Shown in pieces: positions 1-7,267 of a DNA stretch of 12,416 bases. Position 1 is the first letter of the stretch. Every line of letters begins with the position of its first letter. The notes beneath the pieces were generated by a model that saw only the letters and a list, made by a program, of their open reading frames with translations, was not told where the DNA came from and searched no databases. Location of the stretch: NCBI GenBank assembly GCA_000434115.1, contig FR894043.1:4896-17311 (forward strand). Reading direction: 5' to 3'. The position numbers were made by a program, and so were the translations under genes. The stretch is from Roseburia sp. CAG:309. GTDB lineage: Bacteria; Bacillota; Clostridia; Lachnospirales; Lachnospiraceae.

Positions 1-7
1 TTTCCAT
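1..7 (-). CDS. 5' end of a divergent gene leaving the window (product unknown)
   Basis: A minus-strand ATG occupies positions 7-5 and the reading frame runs off the left edge, so only Met-Glu is readable. The call rests on the upstream signals. A GAAAGGA Shine-Dalgarno sequence (minus strand, 23-17) lies 9 nt before the ATG, the same type as the one before the minus-strand gene that starts at 2675. A matching promoter lies further upstream (87-59). No product can be inferred. Chance occurrence of an SD plus ATG cannot be excluded. Confidence 0.45.
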
Positions 8-58
8 TGTTCTGATTCCTTTCTGTAGATAACGGTTGGCTTGTAAAGCCTGATATTT

Positions 59-87
59 ATTATACATCCGTGGAGCTGAAACAGCAA
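59..87 (-). promoter_or_regulatory. Promoter for the divergent minus-strand gene
   Basis: On the minus strand a -35 box TTGCTG (87-82) and a perfect -10 box TATAAT (64-59) are separated by exactly 17 bp. Transcription would start near position 52 and give a leader of about 45 nt before the ATG at 7. The plus strand here carries only weak promoter matches (TTGGCT at 36-41 with TATTAT at 58-63), so how the lipoprotein gene at 149 is transcribed is less clear; the same AT-rich core might serve both directions. Confidence 0.55.
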
Positions 88-148
88 GACATATCTTGCC
101 CCTGCCGGGCATATACATGGAGTAAAGAAAATGGAAGGAAGAACGGCA

Positions 149-583
149 ATGAGAAAAAAAGGCAGGATCAATAAGGCTGTGCTTCTGGTTGTCTGTATGC
201 TGGCAGGGCTGTTTCTGTACGGCTGCGGACAGACTTCCACGGGGCAGAAAGAAGAAGGAACGGAATGCGAGTATACGGTTGTTGCCATGCGCGACTGTCC
301 GAAGGAATTTTTAAAAAATTTAGAGGAGAAAAAGATAAATCCGTTTCAAATGACGTATCAGGATGGAACGTACCTGTATATGGCAGTTGGCTACGGCGAA
401 CAAAAGACAGGGGGGTACAGCATTCTGGTCAGAAAATTGACGGAAACAAAGGATAAAATTTTTCTTAACACAGAATTAAAAGGCCCGTCAAAAGAGGAAA
501 CTGTTCTGGAAAAGCCGAGTTTTCCTTATGTTGTCATCAAGATAGAGAACGTGGCAAAAGAAGTGGTATTTGAAGCACATTGA
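149..583 (+). CDS. Small lipoprotein with PrcB_C-like domain
   Basis: A predicted 144-residue membrane lipoprotein. After a basic start (MRKKGR) comes a hydrophobic stretch ending in the lipobox LYGC, with Cys26 as the lipidated residue. The exported part reads like a PrcB_C domain: a GYGEQKTGGYSI segment, a KGPSKEE turn and a closing PYVVIKIE strand match that family's conserved G-x-x-x-TGGY-S and P-Y-x-V-I pattern. PrcB was named as a partner of the Treponema PrtP protease; here no protease gene is adjacent, so a partner is only inference. I chose the ATG at 149 because AAGGAAG lies 7 nt upstream and gives a normal signal peptide. An in-frame ATG at 131 has GGAG 8 nt upstream and would add six residues. 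The gene stands alone; a separate promoter follows it. Confidence 0.75.
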   Translation: MRKKGRINKAVLLVVCMLAGLFLYGCGQTSTGQKEEGTECEYTVVAMRDCPKEFLKNLEEKKINPFQMTYQDGTYLYMAVGYGEQKTGGYSILVRKLTETKDKIFLNTELKGPSKEETVLEKPSFPYVVIKIENVAKEVVFEAH

Positions 584-592
584 TAAAGTGAC

Positions 593-621
593 TTGTAATT
601 TTTGGATTTTTAGGGTATAAT
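593..621 (+). promoter_or_regulatory. Promoter of the GGDEF/EAL gene
   Basis: A -35 box TTGTAA (593-598) and a perfect -10 box TATAAT (616-621) are separated by 17 bp. The predicted start near 628 gives a short leader of roughly 26 nt before the ATG at 654. The gene is therefore probably transcribed independently of the upstream lipoprotein. Confidence 0.75.
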
Positions 622-653
622 ATGAAATACAAATTTAGATAAATGAAAGAGAG

Positions 654-2159
654 ATGAAAGAATTGTTAGTCAAAAGGATCCGCTCAAAGCTGTATGAGTG
701 GCGGAATATAATTGGTATGGTAGTATGGGACGTCGTGCTTGGCGCGGCGCTTGTTTTTTTCTTATACGTTGCTTTGCTGAATGTGTCAAATACCTCGCTG
801 AGGATTGCGCTGATGGCGTTTACCGTCGCGATCATTGCAATATCGATTGTGGTAAAATATGTCCTGTTTTACCAGAAAGCGGGAGTGGATGATGTTACCG
901 GAGGAAAAAATAAGCGGGAATTTGAGAGGATTTCGCGTATCCTCTTACAGAGAAATGGTGAATTTGCTCTGGTATATGCCAATATAGACCGGTTTAAACT
1001 GGTAAATGAGCTGTATGGAGATGAAGAGGGAGACCGTGTGCTTCGTGAAGTGCATAAGGTCATTGACAATGAACTTCTCAGCTGGGATGAGGTGTCCGGC
1101 AGAATCATGGCAGACAACTTTGGAATGCTTGTGCGGTTTCATTCGATGAATAAACTGGAACACAGACTGAACTGCCTGAATGAGCAGCTGGGGCATTTAT
1201 GCGATGAACAGGGTGTTGCCTATGGACTGCGTCTGTTTTTTGGTGTTTATCTCGTTACCAATAAAGAAATGCCGGTGTCTGCTATGCTGGAGCGGGCAAA
1301 TCTCGCATTGAAAAAGACATTGCAGCTGCCACAGCAGTTAAAGAAAATAGGCATTTATGATGAAAAAGAGCATAAGAAACTGGAACGTGAAAAACATCTG
1401 GAGATGCGGATGGAACAGGCGTTACAGAATGGAGAATTTGTTCCGTATCTTCAGCCAAAATACGAACTTACGCATGAGACGATCGCCGGAGCGGAGGCAC
1501 TTGTGCGCTGGGTATCACCGGAAGAAGGGATGATCCTTCCCGGAGAATTTATTCCTTTGTTTGAGAAAAACGGATTTATCGTGGAACTGGATCTGTATAT
1601 GTTTGAGCAGGTTTGTAAAATGATAGAATCCTGGCATAAAAACGGATACCGCATTATTCCGGTTTCGGTCAATATGTCGAGAGAACATTTTCTGGTGCCG
1701 AATTTTTTTGACAGCTACCGTGAAATTCTGGAGCGTTATGATGTGCCGAAGGGAAGCATTGAGATTGAACTGACAGAATCGCTGTTCTTTAACGAAATTT
1801 CAATGATGACCGATCTTGTCAATAAGATCCATGAAGCAGGCATGCGGTGTTCGATCGATGATTTCGGAAGCGGATATTCCTCACTGAATATGTTAAAAGA
1901 CATTAAGGTGGATGCGTTGAAACTTGATCGTGTTTTCTTTGTTAAGACAGAAGAAGACAAGCGTGGAAAGGATGTCATCAACAGTATTCTTCATCTCGCA
2001 CAGAATCTGCAGTTGCAGACGATTTCAGAAGGAGTGGAGATCCGTTCGCAGGTAGAATATCTGAAAGAGATGGATTGCGACTACATTCAGGGATACGTTT
2101 TTGCGAAACCGATGCCGGTCAATGATTTTGTAAGAATTGCCTTTCAGAAAAGTGCATGA
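654..2159 (+). CDS. Membrane-bound c-di-GMP phosphodiesterase (degenerate GGDEF + EAL)
   Basis: A 501-residue protein. Two hydrophobic segments (about 20-43 and 49-73) anchor it in the membrane with no evident sensor domain between them. A GGDEF-type domain follows (about 78-235), but the signature motif is MADNF at 152-156 and the first metal-binding Asp is Asn110, so diguanylate cyclase activity is unlikely. The C-terminal EAL domain (about 248-495) keeps the catalytic set: E281-A-L, N340, E372, D402-D403 in DDFG, K423, E459 and Q479. This predicts hydrolysis of cyclic di-GMP to pGpG at the inner face of the membrane. In comparable proteins a degenerate GGDEF domain can bind GTP and activate the EAL domain; that is inference here. 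The RBS (GAAAGAG just before the ATG) is weak and close. The gene has its own promoter and ends facing a convergent gene. Confidence 0.93.
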   Translation: MKELLVKRIRSKLYEWRNIIGMVVWDVVLGAALVFFLYVALLNVSNTSLRIALMAFTVAIIAISIVVKYVLFYQKAGVDDVTGGKNKREFERISRILLQRNGEFALVYANIDRFKLVNELYGDEEGDRVLREVHKVIDNELLSWDEVSGRIMADNFGMLVRFHSMNKLEHRLNCLNEQLGHLCDEQGVAYGLRLFFGVYLVTNKEMPVSAMLERANLALKKTLQLPQQLKKIGIYDEKEHKKLEREKHLEMRMEQALQNGEFVPYLQPKYELTHETIAGAEALVRWVSPEEGMILPGEFIPLFEKNGFIVELDLYMFEQVCKMIESWHKNGYRIIPVSVNMSREHFLVPNFFDSYREILERYDVPKGSIEIELTESLFFNEISMMTDLVNKIHEAGMRCSIDDFGSGYSSLNMLKDIKVDALKLDRVFFVKTEEDKRGKDVINSILHLAQNLQLQTISEGVEIRSQVEYLKEMDCDYIQGYVFAKPMPVNDFVRIAFQKSA

Positions 2160-2185
2160 CAATATGATATGAGAACAATAGAAAT

Positions 2186-2248
2186 GATCCGTATTTTCCG
2201 GGAAGCCGAATGTGCATAGCATAGGCGGGTGCCCGGAGAGTACGGATC
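2186..2248. terminator. 17-bp hairpin between convergent genes, possible bidirectional terminator
   Basis: The arms GATCCGTA (2186-2193) and TACGGATC (2241-2248) are perfectly complementary. Inside them TTTT pairs with AGAG using two G-U wobbles (read as plus-strand RNA), then CCGGG (2198-2202) pairs with CCCGG (2232-2236), giving an uninterrupted 17-bp stem with a 29-nt loop. In the loop GCC (2205-2207) could pair with GGC (2224-2226). The element fills the gap between the 3' ends of the genes at 2159 and 2289. Neither side has a clear U-tract, so it is not a textbook intrinsic terminator; it could instead protect 3' ends or pause polymerase. Confidence 0.5.
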
Positions 2249-2288
2249 GTTGTTGTATCAGGGAGAGAAAGCCGCACGAAAAGAGAGA

Positions 2289-2675
2289 TTACATATACAG
2301 TCTTTTGCGGCTTCGGTAGCGTGCCCGGCGATAGAGAATTTCCTGATAGAGGAGAATGGTCGTCAGGTCAAGGAGGTCTTCGGAGGCGGGAATGTTCTCG
2401 TCCTGAGAGGCAGCGAGGATTTCCTTTGCCATCCGTTCTAAGGTGACTTTGTCGGGATACGTGTCAAATAAGATGCTTCCCTCGTATTCAAGGCGGTCGC
2501 AGTGTTCTTCTATATTCTGTAGTATTTTTTTGCACATTCCCGGATATAATTGTTTCATATATTCAATATCGTCTTCCAGTTCCATGAGTTTTCCGGCACC
2601 GAGGATCGGAGACATGCCGGGGATCAGAGCCGGACCGGGAAAGTAGTCATAAAAAGAAGAAATAGGTGTACTCAT
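2289..2675 (-). CDS. Conserved hypothetical protein, Clostridia type
   Basis: A 128-residue protein with no signal peptide or membrane segment. It has a proline/glycine-rich start (FPGPALIPGMSP, residues about 12-23) and then a mostly helical, charged remainder with the conserved-looking stretch CDRLEYEGSILFDTYPDK (about 58-75) and a very basic tail rich in Arg and Tyr. I recognise the general type (short proteins with an EYEGS...YPD core, recurrent in Clostridia) but know no function. The start is supported by GAAAGGA 7 nt before the ATG. It is the only complete minus-strand gene in the window and is clearly coding rather than a shadow: no plausible gene overlaps it on the other strand, and it has its own RBS. 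Confidence 0.75.
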   Translation of the reverse strand: MSTPISSFYDYFPGPALIPGMSPILGAGKLMELEDDIEYMKQLYPGMCKKILQNIEEHCDRLEYEGSILFDTYPDKVTLERMAKEILAASQDENIPASEDLLDLTTILLYQEILYRRARYRSRKRLYM

Positions 2676-2724
2676 AACAGATTCCTTTCTGGCAGCCGAG
2701 GCGTTACACAGATGTTTTATCCTT

Positions 2725-2753
2725 ATTATATGAAAGAATAAAAAAAGTGTGTT
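2725..2753 (-). promoter_or_regulatory. Possible promoter of the minus-strand hypothetical gene
   Basis: The minus strand carries a perfect TATAAT (2730-2725) about 50 nt before the ATG at 2675. The sequence 17 bp further upstream, AACACA, matches only the last three bases of a -35 box, so the assignment rests mainly on the -10 element. Confidence 0.35.
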
Positions 2754-2761
2754 TTCTCATC

Positions 2762-2790
2762 TTGCCCTGTTTCGTGAACTGTGATAAACT
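2762..2790 (+). promoter_or_regulatory. Promoter of the 854-residue exported protein and downstream genes
   Basis: TTGCCC (2762-2767) and TAAACT (2785-2790) are separated by 17 bp, with a predicted start near 2797 and a leader of about 70 nt to the ATG at 2868. The next two genes have gaps of 13 and 2 nt, so this promoter probably serves all three. Confidence 0.5.
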
Positions 2791-2867
2791 GTTTCTATGT
2801 GGGAGAAGAAAGATGGCAGAACTTTGTGACAAAACCGGGAATTAAGAAGTTAGAATCGAGGATGTAA

Positions 2868-5432
2868 ATGGTTAAATATATTTATAAAGTAGTTATTTTA
2901 ATGGCATTGTTTTGCGGCGCTTTATTTTTCTTTGGAAGCCGTCTGCAAAGTGACAGTTATGAGTCTGGCAAAGTGATCGAGGCAGGAAGTGAAAGCTTTC
3001 CTTATCTTACGATAAAGAGCCAGGGGGTGGAGATGAACCGGCTGTATGGTTACAGCGGGGTACTCGATGCCAATATTGTGCGCGAATCCATCACTCCGTT
3101 GGCAGAAGACAAGAGCATCAGTATCGTACTTGGCGGAGCAAAGACAAAAATTGTAAAAATGGAATACGAGATAGTGGACAAAGATACACTGGAAGTATAC
3201 GAGAAAAAAGAAATCAATGCGATATCCAAAGAGAAGGGAAAGGTGGATATCACGTTCGATTACGGATTTAAGACAAGTACGGAGTATGTGCTTTCCATTA
3301 CAGCGACGACAGAGTCCGGACGTAAGATTCATTATTTTACAAGATTAAAATATTACATGGACAATTCGTATTTGCAGGAAAAACTTAATTTTGCAATGCA
3401 ATTTCATAAAGATACGTTTACGAAATCAAAAGCAGAAGAATTGAGCCGCTATTTGGAGCCTGACGGTACGGCATCTAATGATTCGCTGGCAGAAGTGAAC
3501 ATTAAATCGGACAGCGATCTGGTGACGTGGGGAAAAATTTCACCAAAGAAACTATCCGAGCCGGTGCCGGTCATCAAAGAATATAATATGGAGACGGCTT
3601 GTTTTCAGCTGAATTATTATGTCGAGGGATCGACTGCGACGGGAAAAGAGACATACCGCGTTAATGAATTTTATCGTGTACGTTATGCTTCCGGCAGCAG
3701 TTATCTTCTGAACTATGAACGTACGATGGAGACTGTATTTGATGCGGCACTTACCAGTGTGCAGAAAAATCAGTTAAAGATCGGTATCACCAATGACATC
3801 ACGATGGATCTGATGAACAATGAAACGACAAAGCAGCTCTTTTTTGCCAGAGAAGGCAATCTGTACTGCTACGATATGGATAAGAAGAAAAATTCCATCA
3901 CCAAATTATATTCTTCTTACAGCGAAAAGGCATCTTACGAATACCGTGAAAATGCGGTGCCGCAGATGCGTCTTTTGAAAACGGACAGCGACGGGAATCT
4001 GTATTTTGCCGTGGCAGGTTATGTGCCGCGCGGACAGTATGAGGGAAAAGTTGCCATTGTATTGTACAAATATGCTGCGCAGGAAAAACAAATTCAGGAA
4101 TTGGTATATCTTCCCATCGATACGACGGAACAGCAGTTAAATAAAGACTTTAATAACTATGGTTACGTCAGCGGAAAAAACGTGTATTATTTTGCTGTTG
4201 CCAATACCGTATATGCTTATAATATGGAATCCCACCGACTGATAAAACTGGCAGAAAATGTAACGAATAGCAGTTTTCAGATTATTCAGGGAATCAGTAA
4301 AAAGGAAGCAGGTAAAGTCATAGAATATGATTGCTTCACCTGGTCTGATAATCTGGAAAAAGGCTATGGAGACGAATTGACGGTTTTCAATCTGGAAACT
4401 GAGGAAAAAACGATATTGAAACCGGAAACGGAGGGATGCTATATTCGCCTGCTTGGCGTGATCAATGATAAGGTCATCTACGGTTATGTCAATAAAAGTG
4501 ATATTGTGTCCCGGTCGGTAGACGAAGAAATCGCGCCTTGTTATAAAATTGTCATTGCGGACGAAAAGGGAAATGCTGTAAAGACATATGAACAAAAAGG
4601 TGTTTATGTGCGGAACGTCAGTGTACAGGGAAATGTTATGACGCTGGCGCGTGTGAAAAAGACAGGAAAGAAGTCGTATAAAACCATTTCAGATGACAGT
4701 ATCCTGAATCAGACGGAATCACAGGCAAGTGCCTATCAGATGGTGTCAAGAGTTACATCGGCGGCACAGACAGAATGGTACATTGCCTTTCCGGCAAGTT
4801 TCACGATTGACGAAGTGCCATCGTATGAAGTGGCAGACGAACAGATTCTGACCAGTGCGAGGGCTGTTCATCTGGAGGAGATCCGCGTGCCGCAGTATTA
4901 TGTGTACGCTCTTGGAAAGATTACGGAAGCATACGAAAAACCTGTACCGGCGATCCGGAAAGCAGATGAACAGATGGGCGTTGTCATTTCCCGAACCCAT
5001 CATGTGGTGTGGGAACGCAGCGGCAGCTTTTTGATGAACAGCATTGCCGGAATCGAGATGCAGAAAGCACAGGGGCAGGTTTCCGGTTTAGCCGCCTGTG
5101 TGTCCATGGTGTTAAAGGCAAATCATATTTCCGTGGATGCCGCAGCCCTGTCAAAGAAAAAGACGGCGATCTATCCAATGCTTGCACAGTATATGGAAGA
5201 GCCGGTCAATCTTACCGGAGCGACGCTGGAGCAGGTATTGTATTTTGTGAGCAATAACAAATATGTAATCGCGGCAACCGGTAGTTCTACGGCTGTAGTA
5301 ATAAGCGGATATGATACGAAAAATGTAACCGTTTACAACCCGGTATCCGGGAATGTGGAAACGTATAAGAGAAGTCAGGCAGAAAAACTATTTAAAGACA
5401 ATGGAAATAGTTTCTTCAGTTATTTGAATTAG
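2868..5432 (+). CDS. Large exported protein with propeller-like middle and C39-peptidase-like C-terminus
   Basis: An 854-residue protein with one N-terminal hydrophobic segment (about 5-23) lacking a lipobox, so it is probably a membrane-anchored extracellular protein. Residues about 30-300 are beta-rich with no recognised family. The middle (about 310-640) has repeated strands such as NLYCYDMD and TVYAYNMESH that resemble beta-propeller blades. The last 120 residues look like a papain-fold C39-like domain: GLAACVSMVL near 740-749, VVISGYD at 810-816, and VTVYNPVSG at 820-828. Aligned by eye to the family's C-G-x-x-S-x-A-M-V-L, H-x-V-V-x-x-G-Y-D and v-x-D-P-x-x-G motifs, the catalytic Cys is Gly740, the His is Thr808 and the Asp is Asn824, so it is probably a binding domain, not a protease. 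GAGGA 5-6 nt before the ATG supports the start. The gene heads a tight group with cdd. Confidence 0.85.
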   Translation: MVKYIYKVVILMALFCGALFFFGSRLQSDSYESGKVIEAGSESFPYLTIKSQGVEMNRLYGYSGVLDANIVRESITPLAEDKSISIVLGGAKTKIVKMEYEIVDKDTLEVYEKKEINAISKEKGKVDITFDYGFKTSTEYVLSITATTESGRKIHYFTRLKYYMDNSYLQEKLNFAMQFHKDTFTKSKAEELSRYLEPDGTASNDSLAEVNIKSDSDLVTWGKISPKKLSEPVPVIKEYNMETACFQLNYYVEGSTATGKETYRVNEFYRVRYASGSSYLLNYERTMETVFDAALTSVQKNQLKIGITNDITMDLMNNETTKQLFFAREGNLYCYDMDKKKNSITKLYSSYSEKASYEYRENAVPQMRLLKTDSDGNLYFAVAGYVPRGQYEGKVAIVLYKYAAQEKQIQELVYLPIDTTEQQLNKDFNNYGYVSGKNVYYFAVANTVYAYNMESHRLIKLAENVTNSSFQIIQGISKKEAGKVIEYDCFTWSDNLEKGYGDELTVFNLETEEKTILKPETEGCYIRLLGVINDKVIYGYVNKSDIVSRSVDEEIAPCYKIVIADEKGNAVKTYEQKGVYVRNVSVQGNVMTLARVKKTGKKSYKTISDDSILNQTESQASAYQMVSRVTSAAQTEWYIAFPASFTIDEVPSYEVADEQILTSARAVHLEEIRVPQYYVYALGKITEAYEKPVPAIRKADEQMGVVISRTHHVVWERSGSFLMNSIAGIEMQKAQGQVSGLAACVSMVLKANHISVDAAALSKKKTAIYPMLAQYMEEPVNLTGATLEQVLYFVSNNKYVIAATGSSTAVVISGYDTKNVTVYNPVSGNVETYKRSQAEKLFKDNGNSFFSYLN

Positions 5433-5445
5433 AGAGAGTGATAGG

Positions 5446-5850
5446 ATGAAAACATTGATCAAAATGGCAATCGAAGCCAGAGAGAAGTCCTACTGCCCGT
5501 ATTCCGGGTTTGCGGTAGGAGCAGCATTGCAGACAAAAGAAGGAAAAACATATCAGGGCTGCAATATTGAAAATGCGGCATTCACACCGACAAACTGTGC
5601 AGAACGGACGGCGTTTTTTAAAGCAGTCAGCGAAGGAGAACGGGATTTTGCTCGTATTGCCATTGTGGGAGGGCAAAAGGATGGCGTCTTGGAACCGACT
5701 TCCCCTTGTGGTGTGTGTTTGCAGGTCATGCAGGAATTTTGTGATCCCGATGCCTTTGAGGTCATTCTTGCCGTCTCGGAAGAAAAGTATGAAATTTTAA
5801 AATTACGTCAATTACTGCCATATGGGTTTGAACTGGAGAAAGGAATGTAA
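5446..5850 (+). CDS. cdd: Cytidine deaminase
   Basis: A 134-residue, homotetramer-type cytidine deaminase, which converts cytidine and deoxycytidine to uridine and deoxyuridine in pyrimidine salvage in the cytoplasm. Visible motifs are the nucleoside-binding N40-I-E42, the zinc and proton-shuttle motif C51-A-E53, and P87-C-G-V-C91, giving the three zinc cysteines 51, 88 and 91. Length matches the Bacillus-type enzyme. The residue after the last cysteine is Leu92, where the family usually has Arg (PCGxCRQ); the three zinc ligands and Glu53 are intact, so activity is still expected. The gene starts 13 nt after the preceding stop codon and ends 2 nt before the methyltransferase gene, so it is most likely co-transcribed with both. 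Its RBS (GAGAG about 8 nt upstream) is modest. Confidence 0.95.
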   Translation: MKTLIKMAIEAREKSYCPYSGFAVGAALQTKEGKTYQGCNIENAAFTPTNCAERTAFFKAVSEGERDFARIAIVGGQKDGVLEPTSPCGVCLQVMQEFCDPDAFEVILAVSEEKYEILKLRQLLPYGFELEKGM

Positions 5851-5852
5851 TC

Positions 5853-7250
5853 ATGTATTTACCGGAGAAATTTTGTGATGAAATGAAGAGGATTCTTGGA
5901 AATGAGTACGAGGACTATCTCGCTTCTATGGATACTTCAAGAAAATACGGGCTTCGTGTGAATACGGCAAAAATATCGGTAGAAGATTTTTTGAAGATCA
6001 CACCGTTTGAACTCACACCAATTCCCTATATTCCCAATGGTTTTTATTATGAGGAAAAGGAGCAGCCATCCAAGCACCCGTATTATTTTGCCGGCTTGTA
6101 TTATCTTCAGGATCCCAGTGCTATGACACCGGCATCCCGGCTTCCGGTGGAAGAAGGAGATGTGGTGCTTGATTTGTGTGCGGCACCCGGTGGAAAAGCG
6201 ACGGAATTAGGAGCAAAATTACACGGGACAGGACTGCTGATCGCCAATGATATCAGCAGCAAGCGGGCGAAGGCACTGCTCAAAAATATTGAATTATTTG
6301 GTGTGGAAAACAGTTTTATCGTCACGGAATATCCGGCAAAACTGGCAGAGTATTTTACCGGCTTTTTTGATAAGATTCTTATTGACGCGCCGTGTTCCGG
6401 TGAAGGAATGTTCCGGAAAGATCCGGCAATGGTAAAAGCGTGGGAACAGAACGGGCCGGAATTTTATGCCAAACTGCAGAGAGAAATTCTGGAGCAGGCG
6501 TTGCCAATGTTAAAAGAGGGCGGCATGCTTTTATATTCTACATGTACATTTTCTCCGCTGGAAGATGAGGGGAGTGTAGAATATTTATTGTCGCTGGATC
6601 CGTCTCTGAAACTGGTGGATATGGAAGGATATTCGGGCTTTGTCAAAGGAAATCCCGCGTGGATCGGAAGTGACAATACAGAACTGGATAAATGTGTCCG
6701 AATGTTTCCGCATAAACTCGATGGCGAAGGACATTTTCTTGCACTTTTACAAAAGGGAGAAAAGGCGACTGCGAAAAAAGTACATTTTTCTCAAAAGCGG
6801 AAGGGTCTCAAAGGCGAGGAGAAAAAACTGTTTGAAGAATTTCAGACACAGCTGAATCGTATTTTTGAGCCGGAACGCCTGGAGAGCAAAAATGGCATGA
6901 TTTATTATATGCCGGAAGAACTTCCGGATATGAAAGGACTGCGGTTCCTGCGCAGCGGCCTGTTTATGGGCGAGATGAAGAAAAAGAGATTTGAACCGAG
7001 CCAGTCGCTTGCTATGGCACTCAAACGGGATGATTATAAAAAAAGAGTGGAATTTTCAGCGGATGACGAAGAAGTATTCCGATATCTGAAAGGAGAAACC
7101 ATTTCTTTACAGCCGGAACAGATTGTCGATGAGGGGAAAAAGCCGGGAGGCTGGTATCTGGTCTGTGTGGATGGATTCCCGCTTGGCTGGGGAAAGGCAG
7201 CAGGCATGACATTAAAGAATAAATATCATCAGGGATGGCGTTTAATGTAG
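5853..7250 (+). CDS. rsmF: rRNA (cytosine-C5)-methyltransferase, RsmF/NOL1-NOP2-sun family
   Basis: A 465-residue RNA m5C methyltransferase that uses S-adenosylmethionine to methylate a cytosine in rRNA. The N-terminal region (about 1-100) contains LRVNT and the YYLQDPSAM segment typical of the family. The SAM site is DLCAAPGGK (107-115). Motif IV DAPCSGEGMFRK (178-189) supplies Cys181 and motif VI STCTFSPLEDE supplies Cys231; these are the release and catalytic cysteines of this family. The C-terminal part (about 290-465), ending in a VDGFPLGWGK segment, matches the RNA-binding extension of RsmF rather than the shorter RsmB architecture. The exact rRNA position cannot be read from sequence; C1407 of 16S is the E. 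coli RsmF target. An AAAGGA sequence lies 8 nt before the ATG, inside the end of cdd. Confidence 0.9.
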   Translation: MYLPEKFCDEMKRILGNEYEDYLASMDTSRKYGLRVNTAKISVEDFLKITPFELTPIPYIPNGFYYEEKEQPSKHPYYFAGLYYLQDPSAMTPASRLPVEEGDVVLDLCAAPGGKATELGAKLHGTGLLIANDISSKRAKALLKNIELFGVENSFIVTEYPAKLAEYFTGFFDKILIDAPCSGEGMFRKDPAMVKAWEQNGPEFYAKLQREILEQALPMLKEGGMLLYSTCTFSPLEDEGSVEYLLSLDPSLKLVDMEGYSGFVKGNPAWIGSDNTELDKCVRMFPHKLDGEGHFLALLQKGEKATAKKVHFSQKRKGLKGEEKKLFEEFQTQLNRIFEPERLESKNGMIYYMPEELPDMKGLRFLRSGLFMGEMKKKRFEPSQSLAMALKRDDYKKRVEFSADDEEVFRYLKGETISLQPEQIVDEGKKPGGWYLVCVDGFPLGWGKAAGMTLKNKYHQGWRLM

Positions 7251-7267
7251 AAAGTGAATGACACCCC

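Noticed and set aside
1..118. A minus-strand frame from 118 to the edge reading through NKYQALQANRYLQKG, faintly flagellin-like
   Set aside because: There is no RBS at its possible starts, and the better-supported start for a divergent gene is at position 7 with a promoter inside this very stretch.
2160..2288. A riboswitch or small RNA gene in the convergent gap
   Set aside because: The hairpin does not match any riboswitch core I recognise, and no promoter directs transcription specifically into it.
2229..2741. Plus-strand frames of 63-70 residues across the minus-strand hypothetical gene
   Set aside because: No RBS or promoter fits them, whereas the minus-strand frame has a clear SD sequence and a coherent protein.
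2922..3332. Long minus-strand open frames opposite the 854-residue protein (also 4137-4595)
   Set aside because: They overlap a clearly coding plus-strand gene and have no start signals or recognisable domains.
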